Assembly (NCBI GenBank): GCA_022841905.1
Contig: JALHQO010000003.1
Location: 170,236-234,235, forward strand
Origin: Hyphomonadaceae bacterium
GTDB lineage: Bacteria; Pseudomonadota; Alphaproteobacteria; Caulobacterales; Aquidulcibacteraceae
DNA length: 64,000 bases
Direction of reading: 5' to 3'
The notes beneath the pieces were generated by a model, which ran no database searches, was not told the origin of the DNA, and worked only from the letters and a program-made list of their open reading frames with translations. Each line of letters begins with the position of its first letter. Position 1 is the first letter of the stretch. A program made the translations under genes and the position numbers. Positions 32,245-43,685 of the stretch are shown one piece after another.

Positions 32245-32940
32245 ATGTCTGAGGCCTTTGCCGGTTACGTCTGCACCTCCGCCGCGATCGACGCGGCCAT
32301 CGCCGAACGCTCGATGCTCTCGCACCCGTTCTACCAAGCCTGGGAAGAGGGCGCGCTCACGCGCGAAGCGCTGAAGGAATATTCCAAGCAATATTTCCAT
32401 CACGTCGAAGCGTTCCCTCGCGCCGTGAGCGCGGTGCACGCAAACTGCCCGAGCGCGGTCGGCCGCAAGCTGCTGGCGGAAAACCTCGCCGAAGAAGAAG
32501 GCTTGGGCCAAGGCAAAGACGATCACGCCACGCTCTGGCTCGGCTTTGCCGCCGGCATGGGCGCCGATGAAGGCGAAGTGCGCGGCGTCGCCGTAAACGC
32601 CGAAACGCAAACGCTGATCGACACTTTCCGCACGCTCTCGCGCAAATCCTACGCCTCCGGCCTTGGCGCGCTCTACGCCTACGAGAGCCAGTTGCCGGAT
32701 ATCGCCAAGACGAAGATTAAGGGTCTGGTTGAGCGCTATGATGTCAACGAAGCGGCGACGCTGAAATTCTTCGAAGCGCACGAACTGGCCGACATCGAAC
32801 ACTCGGACGTCTGCCGCGAATTGCTTGACGCGCTGCCGGAAGATCAACGCGCCGAAGCCCACGCCGGCGCCTGCGAACTCGCCGAAGCGCTGCGCCTGTT
32901 CCTCACCGGCATGCAACGCCAGACCGGCATGGTCTGCTGA
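32245..32940 (+). CDS. CADD-family (TenA/PqqC-like) protein, possible pABA synthase
   Basis: A 231-residue helical oxygenase-fold protein. The pattern SHPFYQAWEEGALTREALKE, YSKQYFHHVEAFPRAVSAVH, AEEEGLGQGKDDHATLW and GALYAYESQLPDIAKTKIKG resembles the CADD family (Chlamydia protein associating with death domains), annotated as a folate-metabolism protein and shown in Chlamydia to make p-aminobenzoate from its own tyrosine. The Glu/His residues for a diiron site are present. A generic TenA assignment cannot be excluded. It ends in a strong terminator. Confidence 0.72.
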   Translation: MSEAFAGYVCTSAAIDAAIAERSMLSHPFYQAWEEGALTREALKEYSKQYFHHVEAFPRAVSAVHANCPSAVGRKLLAENLAEEEGLGQGKDDHATLWLGFAAGMGADEGEVRGVAVNAETQTLIDTFRTLSRKSYASGLGALYAYESQLPDIAKTKIKGLVERYDVNEAATLKFFEAHELADIEHSDVCRELLDALPEDQRAEAHAGACELAEALRLFLTGMQRQTGMVC

Positions 32941-32962
32941 TCACCTACGATCGCTAACTGCG

Positions 32963-32996
32963 AAGCGCTCCTGTTCACGCAGGAGCGCTTTTTGTT
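32963..32996 (+). terminator. Rho-independent terminator after the CADD-like gene
   Basis: An 11-bp perfect stem AAGCGCTCCTG / CAGGAGCGCTT with loop TTCACG, followed by TTTTTGTTT. It is 22 bases after the stop codon. Confidence 0.92.
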
Positions 32997-33002
32997 TGGG
33001 GC

Positions 33003-33971
33003 CTACCGTCCCGCGACCTGCTTTTGCCCGCCATCGGCGGCGATCGGCGGCTCGATCGTCTCGCCCGCCTCCACTGGCGCGGCAGGCTTTCCGGCGGCGA
33101 AGAATTCCAGCTCCGCGTTGAGCGCGCCGCCGAGCAGGAACACCAAAGCCGTCACATAAAGCCAAAGCAACAACGCCACGACGCTGGCGAGCGAGCCATA
33201 CGCCGCGCCAAACGCCGGAAACTCGCGCAGCGCAAATGTCAGCGTGCTTGACGCGATCAGCCAGAGCAGCGGCGCCAGCACCGCGCCCGGCCACAGCCAA
33301 CGCCAAGGCGGCGGCCGCCGCCGCGGCCCCCAGCGATACAACAGAAGCGCCACGCCTATCGCCGCGCCGCCGAGCACCGGCCAGCGCAACACCAAGAGCC
33401 AAAGCTCGACGCTCGAATCGATGTGCAGAAACGCCAGCGCCAACGGCGCGACACCCATCAGCAGCACCGCCGCCACGCTCAGCCCCAAGCCGTAAAGCGT
33501 AAACATGCCCGCCGCGATAAAGCGGCGAAGCATTTTGCGTTGCTCGGCGCGGCGGTTGACGGCGGTCAGCGCCATCAACGTCCAGCGCGTGCCTTGCAGC
33601 GCGCTCCACAGCGCCAGGACGATGTTGAAGAGCGCGCCGAGCAACAGCCGATCATTGTTGCTCACCAGCAGACGCGAGACTTGTTCGTTGATGATCGTCA
33701 CCACTGCGTCGGGCGCCACACCGCCGAGCGCGCGGATCTGCTGCGCCAGCCACTCCGGATCGCCGAAGGCGCCGACAAGCGCCGTCACCGCCGCCAGACC
33801 CGGTATCACCGCCATCAGCGCAAAGAACGCCACGCCGGCCGAGATCAGCGCCAGGCTGGCGCGCTCAGCCGTCGCGCCGACGCCCTTGAGCACGGCCCAC
33901 CATTGAGCTGGGCTGAGCGACAGCGGGCCTTTGATTTCGGGTGTCGGATTTGCGGTGGGTTGCGTGCTCAC
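33003..33971 (-). CDS. YihY/BrkB-family membrane protein
   Basis: A 322-residue inner-membrane protein with six hydrophobic helices. The family pattern is seen in RASLALISAGVAFFALMAVI, LLLGALFNIVLALWSALQGT, then LGLSVAAVLLMG and FGAAYGSLASVVALLLWLYV. Earlier naming as ribonuclease BN is wrong. Function is uncertain. Its start overlaps the stop of the sterol desaturase-like gene (4 bases), so both are one transcript. Confidence 0.9.
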   Translation of the reverse strand: MSTQPTANPTPEIKGPLSLSPAQWWAVLKGVGATAERASLALISAGVAFFALMAVIPGLAAVTALVGAFGDPEWLAQQIRALGGVAPDAVVTIINEQVSRLLVSNNDRLLLGALFNIVLALWSALQGTRWTLMALTAVNRRAEQRKMLRRFIAAGMFTLYGLGLSVAAVLLMGVAPLALAFLHIDSSVELWLLVLRWPVLGGAAIGVALLLYRWGPRRRPPPWRWLWPGAVLAPLLWLIASSTLTFALREFPAFGAAYGSLASVVALLLWLYVTALVFLLGGALNAELEFFAAGKPAAPVEAGETIEPPIAADGGQKQVAGR

Positions 33972-34798
33972 GCGGCTCCAACACGTGCGCGGAACCTAAG
34001 GTTCCGCATGAGCACGCGCAGCGGCCACACCAATTGCGCCAAAGCGCCTTTACCAATCTCGTCGCGCACGCCCAGCGGCGCCGCGCATGGCCCCGGCAGG
34101 TGATATGTCCCGAAGGCTTGATCGAACACGGAAAACAGCGTCGCGAAATTCACGCCGGCGCCGCGCGCGTCGCGCACATGATGCCAGCGATGCATGGCGG
34201 GCGAAACGAACACGCGCCCGAGCGGCCCGTACGTCCACGGCAAATCCGTGTGAATGAACATGCCATAATAGTGACGCACCATGCCGTTGGCGACGACCGC
34301 CCAGATCGGCAGCCCGAGCAGCGCCAGCGCGCTCATGTCGATCAAAGTCGTGGTCAAGCGATTGAGCGGGTGGAAGCGCAAGCCGGTCGTCCATGTCATG
34401 CGCTCGTCGCTGTGGTGGATCGCGTGCCACGGCCAGATTAGACCGACATGCTCGAGGCGGTGGCGCCAGTAGGCGACGAAATCGCCGACGAAGAGTGCGA
34501 CAAAAATAACGAGGGCCGCCGGCAGCGCCTCCCATTGCGCCGCGCTGAACAGACGCAAACCTTGCGCCTGCAGCCATGCGCCGACGCTCGCCATCATCAG
34601 CACAAGCAGCGGCGTTACAGCGACAATATCGAACGTGAAGAGCAGAAGATTGGTGCGCACTTCGCCGGTTGCGCGCCGCGCCGTGTGCAGCGCCTCTGCT
34701 CCGCGGAACGCCAGCGCCACGCCCGCAAAGATCAGCGCCGGCCAGAAGAGGCCAGCGTAGGCCGTCCAAAGTGGCCGGAGGAGGGCCTCGATCTGCAT
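33968..34798 (-). CDS. Sterol desaturase / fatty acid hydroxylase-like membrane protein
   Basis: A 276-residue membrane diiron protein. The three histidine clusters are YWRHRLEH, WHAIHHSDE (HxxHH) and MHRWHHVRD, between four or so helices. Family members hydroxylate lipids or carotenoids; this one is not specified by its neighbours. It precedes the BrkB-type gene and overlaps it by 4 bases. Confidence 0.9.
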   Translation of the reverse strand: MQIEALLRPLWTAYAGLFWPALIFAGVALAFRGAEALHTARRATGEVRTNLLLFTFDIVAVTPLLVLMMASVGAWLQAQGLRLFSAAQWEALPAALVIFVALFVGDFVAYWRHRLEHVGLIWPWHAIHHSDERMTWTTGLRFHPLNRLTTTLIDMSALALLGLPIWAVVANGMVRHYYGMFIHTDLPWTYGPLGRVFVSPAMHRWHHVRDARGAGVNFATLFSVFDQAFGTYHLPGPCAAPLGVRDEIGKGALAQLVWPLRVLMRNLRFRARVGAA

Positions 34799-34799
34799 G

Positions 34800-35699
34800 T
34801 CAGACGAACAGTACGCCTTCGCTGATCTTCACCGCTTTGCCCGCGATGCGCGCGCCCGCCAGCGCGCCGTTTTCGATGTTCACTTCCAAGCCGATCAGCG
34901 AGGGACGGCCCATTTCGACGCCTTGCAGGATTGGCAGCGTGTGCCAGCCCTCCGGCAAATCCTCGAACCGCGCGAGCACGCCGGCGAACGCCGCTGCAGC
35001 GCTGCCGGTCGCCGGATCTTCGACGATGCCGATCTCCGGCGCGAACATGCGCGCGTGAAACGAATGCGCTTCCTGCCTGTCCGCGCGGGCATAAACGAAA
35101 ATCTCCGTCGCGCCGAGCGCTTCCGAGAGCGTGGCGATCGTCGGTTTCGCGCGCACCAAGGCATCCGTGCTGGCCAACGGGATCATCGCAAACGGCACGC
35201 CGGCGCTGAAGAGCGAAGGCTTGTGCGCGCCAAAGCCGATATCGCTTTCTGCCAATCCCAACGCGGCTGCCGCCGCTTCGATGCTCGGATCGGCGCCTGC
35301 TTTCTCCGAGAGTTTCGGCGCCGTGAACTCGGCAAAGCTCGCGCCGTCATCGCCAATCTTTACACCACAGCGGACGAGGCCTATCTTTTCTTCCAGCACG
35401 ATAATGAGATCATGCGTCGCCCCGCGTCCATGCCGCGCCTCGGCGATGGCGATGGCGCAGCCGATGGTGGGGTGGCCGGCGAACGGCAGCTCCTTGCCCG
35501 GCGTGAAGATGCGCACGCTCGCGGCATGCTGCGCATTCTCTGGCGCGCGCACGAACACCGTCTCCGACAAGTTGAACTCGCGCGCGATGGTTTGCATCTG
35601 CGCATCGCTCAAAGCGTCGGCGTCCCACACCACGGCGAGCGGATTGCCGGCGAAGGCGGTGTCGGTGAAGACGTCATAGGTGGTGAAGTTGAGGGCCAT
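34800..35699 (-). CDS. PhzF-family isomerase/epimerase-like protein
   Basis: A 299-residue two-domain protein of the diaminopimelate-epimerase fold. The family N-terminus MALNFTTYDVFTDTAFAGNP and the catalytic Glu in FNLSETVFV are visible, with GHPTIGCAIA and EDPATGSAAAAFAGVL later. There is no phenazine gene cluster, so phenazine synthesis is not implied. The desaturase-like gene follows after one base. Confidence 0.92.
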   Translation of the reverse strand: MALNFTTYDVFTDTAFAGNPLAVVWDADALSDAQMQTIAREFNLSETVFVRAPENAQHAASVRIFTPGKELPFAGHPTIGCAIAIAEARHGRGATHDLIIVLEEKIGLVRCGVKIGDDGASFAEFTAPKLSEKAGADPSIEAAAAALGLAESDIGFGAHKPSLFSAGVPFAMIPLASTDALVRAKPTIATLSEALGATEIFVYARADRQEAHSFHARMFAPEIGIVEDPATGSAAAAFAGVLARFEDLPEGWHTLPILQGVEMGRPSLIGLEVNIENGALAGARIAGKAVKISEGVLFV

Positions 35700-35722
35700 G
35701 CGCTTTCCAGTTCAGCTCGGCG

Positions 35723-35977
35723 CTACAATAGCTTCGCCAACGCGGCGCGAAAGCGCCGATCGCGCTTTAAGAACACTTCACGGCTCATCGCTTCACGCCG
35801 CGTGGGATAACGCTCGGCATAAAGCAGCACCCAGAGGCGCCCACGCGTCGAACGCGCGCCAAGCCCGGCATTGTGCGTGACCAGCCGCTGATCGATATCA
35901 ACGCTCCAGCCAACATAAGTCCGCCGATCCGCGCCGCTCACGCTGCCGAGGACATAGACGAAGGCGGGCGCCGTCAT
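35723..35977 (-). CDS. Small GIY-YIG nuclease-family protein
   Basis: An 84-residue UPF0213-like GIY-YIG protein. It begins MTAPAFVYVLGSVSGADRRT followed by YVGWSVDIDQRLVTHNAG and ends with EAMSREVFLKRDRRFRAALA, matching the Tyr, Arg and Glu positions of the fold. The frame could be read upstream to 36058 through the repeat, adding the peptide LAGETPAVH; I chose 35977 as the start because homology begins there and the extension is repeat sequence. Confidence 0.82.
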   Translation of the reverse strand: MTAPAFVYVLGSVSGADRRTYVGWSVDIDQRLVTHNAGLGARSTRGRLWVLLYAERYPTRREAMSREVFLKRDRRFRAALAKLL

Positions 35978-36039
35978 ATGGACGGCCGGCGTCTCGCCGG
36001 CCAGCACCGGTGCATGCCGGCGAGACGCCGGCCGTCCAT
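35978..36039. repeat. REPIN-like paired palindromic repeat (copy 3)
   Basis: A perfect 24-base inverted repeat (35978-36001 against 36016-36039; arm core GGCCGGCGTCTCGCCGGC) around a 14-base loop. Each arm is itself palindromic (GCCGGCG-TCT-CGCCGGC). It fills the gap between the GIY-YIG gene and the succinate-semialdehyde dehydrogenase gene and touches the former's start codon. Confidence 0.85.
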
Positions 36040-36041
36040 GA

Positions 36042-37481
36042 TCAAACAAACCCGCCAAAATTCACGAACTTCGTTTCCAGATATTCCTCCAACCCTTCGA
36101 CGCCGCCTTCGCGCCCCAAGCCGCTTTCTTTCCAGCCGCCGAACGGGATGACTTCGTTGGAGAAGATGCCGTCATTGATCGAGACCATGCCGCTCTCGAT
36201 CCGCTCCGCCACACGCCAGGCGCGGTTGACGTCGCGGGTAAAGAAATAGGAGGCGAGCCCAAACGGCGTGTCGTTGGCGATCGAGACGGCCTCGTTTTCG
36301 CTCTTGAATCGGATCAGCGGCGCCACCGGCCCGAAAATCTCCTCGCGGTTCACACGCATTTCGCGCGTCACGTTGGTCAGCACAGTCGGCGTATAAAATT
36401 GCGCGCCGGCCGCATGCGTCTTGCCGCCCGTCAGCGCCACGGCGCCGGAAGCCAAAGCCTCCGCCACCATGCGCTCGACTTTCTCGATCGCCTTGCCGTC
36501 AATCAATGGCCCAATCTCAACCCCGGCTTCATCGCCCGGCCCAACCTTCAGCTTCGCCACCGCATCTGCGAGCTTCTTCGAAAACGCATCATAAATCGCG
36601 TCCTCCACCAAAATCCGGTTCGCGCACACGCAGGTCTGGCCGGCATTGCGGAATTTGGAAGCAATCGTACCTTTAACCGCCAGATCGAGATCGGCGTCGG
36701 CGAACACGATCAGCGGCGCGTTGCCGCCGAGTTCCAGCGACACGCGCTTCACGGTGGAACCCACGCACACCGCGCCCAATTTCTTGCCGACCTCAGTCGA
36801 GCCAGTGAACGAGAATTTCCGCACCAGCGGGCTTTCGCAGAACACGCGGCCGATCTCGCTCGTGTGATCATGCGTCGTCACCACATTGAACACGCCCGCT
36901 GGCAGCCCGGCGCGTTCGCCCAGCTCCGCCAAGGCCAAAGCCGTCAGCGGCGTCTGCGACGGCGGCTTCAGCACGATTGTGTTGCCCGCCGCGATCGCGG
37001 GCGCGGCTTTGCGCGTGATCATCGCCATCGGAAAATTCCACGGCGTGATCGCGGCACATACGCCGATCGGCTGTTTGATCGTCACATAGCGCCGCGTCGC
37101 TGTCGTCGTCGGTATAGTGCGCCCGTAGGCGCGCTTTGCTTCTTCGCCGAACCATTCCACGAAGCTCGCGCCATACGCCGCTTCGCCCTTGGCCTCCGCC
37201 ACCGGCTTGCCGCCTTCGCGCGAGATGAGCGCCGCGAGCCGATCGATGTCGGCCATCATCAGATCGTACCAAGCGCGCATAACGCTAGCGCGCTCCTTCG
37301 CCGACTTCGCCGCCCATGCCAGGAACGCCTTGTGCGCCGCCGCGATCGCTTCTTCCGCTTCCGCCGCGCCGAGATCCGGGACTTCCGCGATTTGCTCCTG
37401 CGTCGCAGGATTGAGCACCGCGAAGCGCTTGCCCCCGCCGCGCCACTGGCCGTCGATGTAAGCGTCGGAACGGAGGCTCAT
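36042..37481 (-). CDS. gabD: NAD(P)-dependent succinate-semialdehyde dehydrogenase
   Basis: A 479-residue aldehyde dehydrogenase. The family segments are ITPWNFPMAMITRKAAPAIA, SFTGSTEVGKKL, LELGGNAPLIVF with the catalytic Glu, NAGQTCVCANR with the catalytic Cys, and EIFGPVAPLI. The overall match is nearest to GabD-type succinate-semialdehyde dehydrogenases. There is no gabT nearby, so substrate identity is by family resemblance. Confidence 0.85.
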   Translation of the reverse strand: MSLRSDAYIDGQWRGGGKRFAVLNPATQEQIAEVPDLGAAEAEEAIAAAHKAFLAWAAKSAKERASVMRAWYDLMMADIDRLAALISREGGKPVAEAKGEAAYGASFVEWFGEEAKRAYGRTIPTTTATRRYVTIKQPIGVCAAITPWNFPMAMITRKAAPAIAAGNTIVLKPPSQTPLTALALAELGERAGLPAGVFNVVTTHDHTSEIGRVFCESPLVRKFSFTGSTEVGKKLGAVCVGSTVKRVSLELGGNAPLIVFADADLDLAVKGTIASKFRNAGQTCVCANRILVEDAIYDAFSKKLADAVAKLKVGPGDEAGVEIGPLIDGKAIEKVERMVAEALASGAVALTGGKTHAAGAQFYTPTVLTNVTREMRVNREEIFGPVAPLIRFKSENEAVSIANDTPFGLASYFFTRDVNRAWRVAERIESGMVSINDGIFSNEVIPFGGWKESGLGREGGVEGLEEYLETKFVNFGGFV

Positions 37482-37615
37482 GTCGGATCGTTTCCTTCAA
37501 GTTGAGCCTGACTTTGCGCAGCCTCAACGCCGCTTCAAGCCCCGCGCGCGATCTTAGCGCGGATAAAGTGGCGCGGCGTTTCAGCCGGGCGTATAGGTGA
37601 ACGCGGAGAGCCCCC

Positions 37616-38461
37616 ATGAGCTGGAAAGATATCCTCGTCATCGTCTCCGAAGCGGAGGGCGACGAGCCCGCCATTGCGCTCGCCGAAGCTTTGGCGGCCC
37701 AAAGCGGCGACTGCCACCTCGCCGCCGCGTTCTTGACGCCGCTGCCGGACGAGCCTCTTGCTTACGAGCCCACCGTCGTCGCGGGCGTTTGGGCTGAATT
37801 GCTAGGCCGCGCCCGCCAGGATGCCGAGGCCGAGCGCAAGAAAGTCGAAGCGCGCCTGTTGCGCTCGGCGAAGTCATCCGAGCTGCGCAGCGCCGAGGCG
37901 CTGTCGCGCGATCTTGGCCGCGTCGCCGCCGTGCACGCGCGTTACGCCGATGTCGCGGTGATGACACGCCCGTCCGACGGGCCCGGCGCGGAACTGCGCG
38001 AAGAGATCATCGAAGGCGTTCTGTTTCACTCCGGCCGCCCGGCGCTCATCGCCCCGCCGAACTGGAAGGGCGGCGGCATCGGCAAGCGCGTCGTCGTCGC
38101 CTGGGACGCCAGCCGCGAATCCACCCGCGCGCTCTCGGAAGCCGACGATATTCTGGAATTCGCCGATAGCGTCACCGTGCTGACCGTGGACGCCAAGCCC
38201 AAGATGTTCGGCCACGGCGATCAGCCGGGCGCCAATATCGCCGGCCACCTCTCGCGCCGCGGCCTGCCGGCCGAGGTGCGCAACGTCGACAGCATGGGCC
38301 GCTCGGCCTCGCTGGCGATCCTGGAGGAGGCGGTGTCGCTCAACGCCGATCTCATCGTCATGGGCGGCTACGCCCACTCGCGCCTGCGCGAACTCGTGTT
38401 CGGCGGCGCCACCCGCGAACTGCTACGCACCGCCACCGTGCCGCTCCTGATGGCGCATTAA
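37616..38461 (+). CDS. Tandem universal stress protein (UspA-like)
   Basis: A 281-residue protein with two Usp domains (about 1-145 and 150-280). The first is degenerate. The second has VVVAWDASRESTRALSEADD and the ATP-binding-type GGYAHSRLRELVFGGATREL followed by TVPLLMAH. Tandem Usp proteins often respond to stress or oxygen limitation. A short membrane-protein gene follows 15 bases later. Confidence 0.9.
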   Translation: MSWKDILVIVSEAEGDEPAIALAEALAAQSGDCHLAAAFLTPLPDEPLAYEPTVVAGVWAELLGRARQDAEAERKKVEARLLRSAKSSELRSAEALSRDLGRVAAVHARYADVAVMTRPSDGPGAELREEIIEGVLFHSGRPALIAPPNWKGGGIGKRVVVAWDASRESTRALSEADDILEFADSVTVLTVDAKPKMFGHGDQPGANIAGHLSRRGLPAEVRNVDSMGRSASLAILEEAVSLNADLIVMGGYAHSRLRELVFGGATRELLRTATVPLLMAH

Positions 38462-38476
38462 ACAAGGACGGCGCGC

Positions 38477-38653
38477 ATGAATTTTGATTTTTCAATGATC
38501 GACGGCGTCCTGGCCGTCGCGCTGGTGATCGTGATCATCTGGATGGCGATGAAGATCGCGACACGCTTGATCTTGGGCGTGATCTTGGCGGTGGTGATCG
38601 CCGTGATCTTTTTCGGCGTGAACCTCGGCGATTTCGGGATCAGGTTGGGCTGA
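38477..38653 (+). CDS. Small two-segment membrane protein (58 residues)
   Basis: A 58-residue protein, beginning MNFDFSMIDGVLAVALVIVI, with two nearly continuous hydrophobic stretches split by KIATRL. AAGGA lies eight bases before the ATG at 38477 and the gene follows the Usp stop by 15 bases. It is too short for most gene callers. No family is known to me. Confidence 0.6.
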   Translation: MNFDFSMIDGVLAVALVIVIIWMAMKIATRLILGVILAVVIAVIFFGVNLGDFGIRLG

Positions 38654-38770
38654 ATCGGCGGCCCACCCTTGCGTGCCCTTTGCGCCACACCTACTTCCAG
38701 GGCACAACATCAATCATGCCGTGTTGACGGGCCTCAAGGACGTTGACGCGGGACGCCTTAGGGGTCGCTC

Positions 38771-41356
<2,586 letters not shown>

Positions 41357-41362
41357 AATACA

Positions 41363-41395
41363 AAACGGGCGGTGCCATCAAGACGCCGCCCGTTT
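41363..41395 (+). terminator. Rho-independent terminator after clpB
   Basis: A 10-bp stem AAACGGGCGG / CCGCCCGTTT around a 13-base loop, 7 bases after the clpB stop codon. The left arm begins with A residues so it could also stop transcripts from the convergent lipoprotein gene. Confidence 0.8.
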
Positions 41396-41421
41396 CTCAT
41401 TTCAGCGCCGTCGCGCGAAAC

Positions 41422-41646
41422 TTAGTTCGTGGCCGGATTGTCATCCGTCGCGTGCTCGACTTCGGTCGCCGCGTCGTTGACGGCGCCTTCGACGGCTTCG
41501 CCAGCTTCGTGAGCCGCTTCACCAACCGCAGTGCCCGCTTCTTCGGTCGCGGTCGCTGCTTCGTCAGCGGCGTTTTCGGTTTCGGCTTGCGAGCAGGCAG
41601 CGAGGCCCAGGGCCGCGGCGGCGGCGAGCGCCATGAGAATACGCAT
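41422..41646 (-). CDS. Small Ala/Glu-rich lipoprotein
   Basis: A 74-residue lipoprotein: signal MRILMALAAAAALGLAAC with a lipobox, then an acidic, Ala-rich repetitive segment (ATATEEAGTAVGEAAHEAGE) predicted to form a helix. A GGAG lies about 8 bases before the ATG at 41646. The longer reading to 41688 lacks a signal start. Such entericidin-like or Lpp-like small lipoproteins are common; function unknown. Confidence 0.72.
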   Translation of the reverse strand: MRILMALAAAAALGLAACSQAETENAADEAATATEEAGTAVGEAAHEAGEAVEGAVNDAATEVEHATDDNPATN

Positions 41647-41785
41647 AGTGTCGTCTCCAATCCGCCCCCAGCGGCGGTAGCGGGACATTACGGGCTCGTT
41701 ACGCGCACGAGTAGGGTAAAGTTCGCATATCGAGGGCGTCAGCTATGCGCAGGGAACTTTTCGCGGTGGCCTGGATTACCGTCAG

Positions 41786-42511
41786 ATGCCTGGTTCAAGC
41801 TTGAATATACAGCCGAAAATCTGGCTCGCCTGGGCCCGCCAGGAGATTATGCCGATCGCGTTTTTTCTCGGCATAGCAGCCCTGCTGCTGATGTTTATCG
41901 AGATCACAGACGAGGTCACTGAGGGCGAAGGCGAGGTGCGCTGGTTGGACGAGGGCCTTTTGCTCGCGCTGCGCACCGCCGATCCGGCCGATCCGATTGG
42001 CCCGCGCTGGTTTGAACTCGCGGTCGCCGACATCACATCGCTCGGCGGATTCGCCGTGCTGGCCCTGATCACGCTCCTAGCCGTCGGTTATCTCGGCGTG
42101 CTGCGCAAATGGATTGAGGCTGCGACGCTGCTCGTCGCCACCATGGGCGGCACGGCGATCAGCGAAGGGCTCAAAACCGAAATCGGCCGCGCCCGCCCCG
42201 ATCTGGTCGCGCACATCGTCGAGACCACAAGCATGAGCTTCCCGAGCGGTCACGCCATGCTCTCCGCTGTCACATATCTGTCCATCGGCGCGCTGCTCGC
42301 GCACACGCAGGCCAGCGCGCGGCTGCGTGGTTACATTCTGGGTGCGGCCATTCTGGTGACGCTGCTGATCGGCGCGAGCCGCGTCTATCTCGGCGTTCAT
42401 TGGCCGACCGACGTGCTGGCTGGCTGGTGTCTCGGCGCAGCGTGGGCGCTGATCTGCTGGGCGGCGGCGGCTTGGCTCACACGCGATGATCGGCGTAAAC
42501 TCGACGCATGA
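41786..42511 (+). CDS. PAP2-family lipid phosphatase
   Basis: A 241-residue membrane phosphatase with four or more helices. The catalytic signature is complete: KTEIGRARPD (motif 1), SFPSGHAMLS (motif 2, His) and SRVYLGVHWPTDVLAG (motif 3). It probably acts on phosphatidate or undecaprenyl pyrophosphate on the periplasmic side. It overlaps the pirin gene by 4 bases. Confidence 0.9.
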   Translation: MPGSSLNIQPKIWLAWARQEIMPIAFFLGIAALLLMFIEITDEVTEGEGEVRWLDEGLLLALRTADPADPIGPRWFELAVADITSLGGFAVLALITLLAVGYLGVLRKWIEAATLLVATMGGTAISEGLKTEIGRARPDLVAHIVETTSMSFPSGHAMLSAVTYLSIGALLAHTQASARLRGYILGAAILVTLLIGASRVYLGVHWPTDVLAGWCLGAAWALICWAAAAWLTRDDRRKLDA

Positions 42512-43428
42512 GCATCCGCCCCGGAGACGAAACCCCGCCCGTCTGTGACGACGCTGAACACGTCGGTATGATCACACTCGAACCAAAGCCGCGCGATCTC
42601 GGCGGCGGCTTTTCCGTGCGCCGCGCGCTGCCGGCGATCGAGAAACGCATGGTTGGCCCGTTCATATTTTGGGACGAGTTCGGCCCCGCGCACTTCGCCG
42701 CCGGTGAAGGCCTCGACGTGCGCCCGCATCCGCACATCAATCTCGCTACCGTCACGTATTTGTTCGAAGGCGAGATCTTCCACCGCGACACGCTCGGCTC
42801 ATCGCAAGCGATCAATCCGGGCGATGTGAACTGGATGAACGCCGGCCGCGGCATCGCGCACTCTGAACGCACGCGGCATGAATTGCGTGCGACCGGTTCG
42901 CCCATTGCCGGCATTCAGTCCTGGGTGGCGCTGCCGGAGGCGCACGAAGAGAGCGCGCCGTTCTTCAAGCACCACGCGCAAAGCGAGTTGCCGACTTTGG
43001 AAGAGGGCGGCAAGCGCGCCCGCATCGTTGCGGGCTCGCTCTGGGGCAAGGCCTCGCCGGTGCAAACCTATTCGGAGATGTTCTACGCCGACGTGCAACT
43101 CGACGCTGGCGCCAGCGTCCCACTTGACGCCGCGCACGAAGAACGCGGTCTCTATCTGACCGCCGGTGAAATCGAAATCGCCGGCGATCGCTTCGAGCGC
43201 GGCCGCTTGCTCGTCTTCCGCCCGGGCGACGCCATCACCATCAAAGCGCTCACGCCAGCGCGCTTCATGCTGCTCGGCGGCGCAAACTTGGGCGCCCGCC
43301 ACATCTGGTGGAATTTCGTGTCGTCGCGCAAAGAGCGCATCGAGCAAGCCAAAGAAGATTGGAAAGCCGGCCGCTTCGGCACAGTCCCCGGCGACGACAA
43401 GGAATTCATCCCACTGCCGGATCCGTGA
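42508..43428 (+). CDS. Pirin-family protein
   Basis: A 306-residue bicupin. It has the pirin signature RPHPHINLATVTYLFEGEIF, HRDTLGS, GDVNWMNAGRGIAHSERT and HEERGLYLTAGEIEI. The metal-binding His/Glu set is present in the N-terminal cupin. Some pirins are quercetinases or redox sensors; role unknown. The ATG overlaps the PAP2 stop. Confidence 0.9.
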   Translation: MSIRPGDETPPVCDDAEHVGMITLEPKPRDLGGGFSVRRALPAIEKRMVGPFIFWDEFGPAHFAAGEGLDVRPHPHINLATVTYLFEGEIFHRDTLGSSQAINPGDVNWMNAGRGIAHSERTRHELRATGSPIAGIQSWVALPEAHEESAPFFKHHAQSELPTLEEGGKRARIVAGSLWGKASPVQTYSEMFYADVQLDAGASVPLDAAHEERGLYLTAGEIEIAGDRFERGRLLVFRPGDAITIKALTPARFMLLGGANLGARHIWWNFVSSRKERIEQAKEDWKAGRFGTVPGDDKEFIPLPDP

Positions 43429-43446
43429 GCTCGATCCGGAGCACAC

Positions 43447-43541
43447 GCCGAGGACCGCCGGCTACCAGCAGGCATCTTTGCTTCAATAACACAACGGCTT
43501 GGCGGCTGAACGAATGCCGACTGGAAGCGGCGGTCCTCGGC
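43447..43541. repeat. Intergenic inverted repeat, 14-bp arms
   Basis: GCCGAGGACCGCCG (43447-43460) and its complement (43528-43541) are perfectly paired, 67 bases apart, about the same layout as the REPIN-like copies but with a different arm sequence. It lies just downstream of the pirin gene. Confidence 0.55.
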
Positions 43542-43685
43542 ACTTACGGGGATAATCGTCGCCAATCCGACCGAGTTCAGTCCGCGCTACAATGCCCCCA
43601 TCATCTTCGCAGGAGGGCAGTTGGATCCCTGTTCAGCCAACGCGGAGATGATGTGATCGAGCGTGATGCAATTGATGTTTCTCTT

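Noticed and set aside
38654-38770. Sigma-32 promoter before clpB
   Set aside because: A CTTG-like word is present but no -10 at the right distance; support is too weak.
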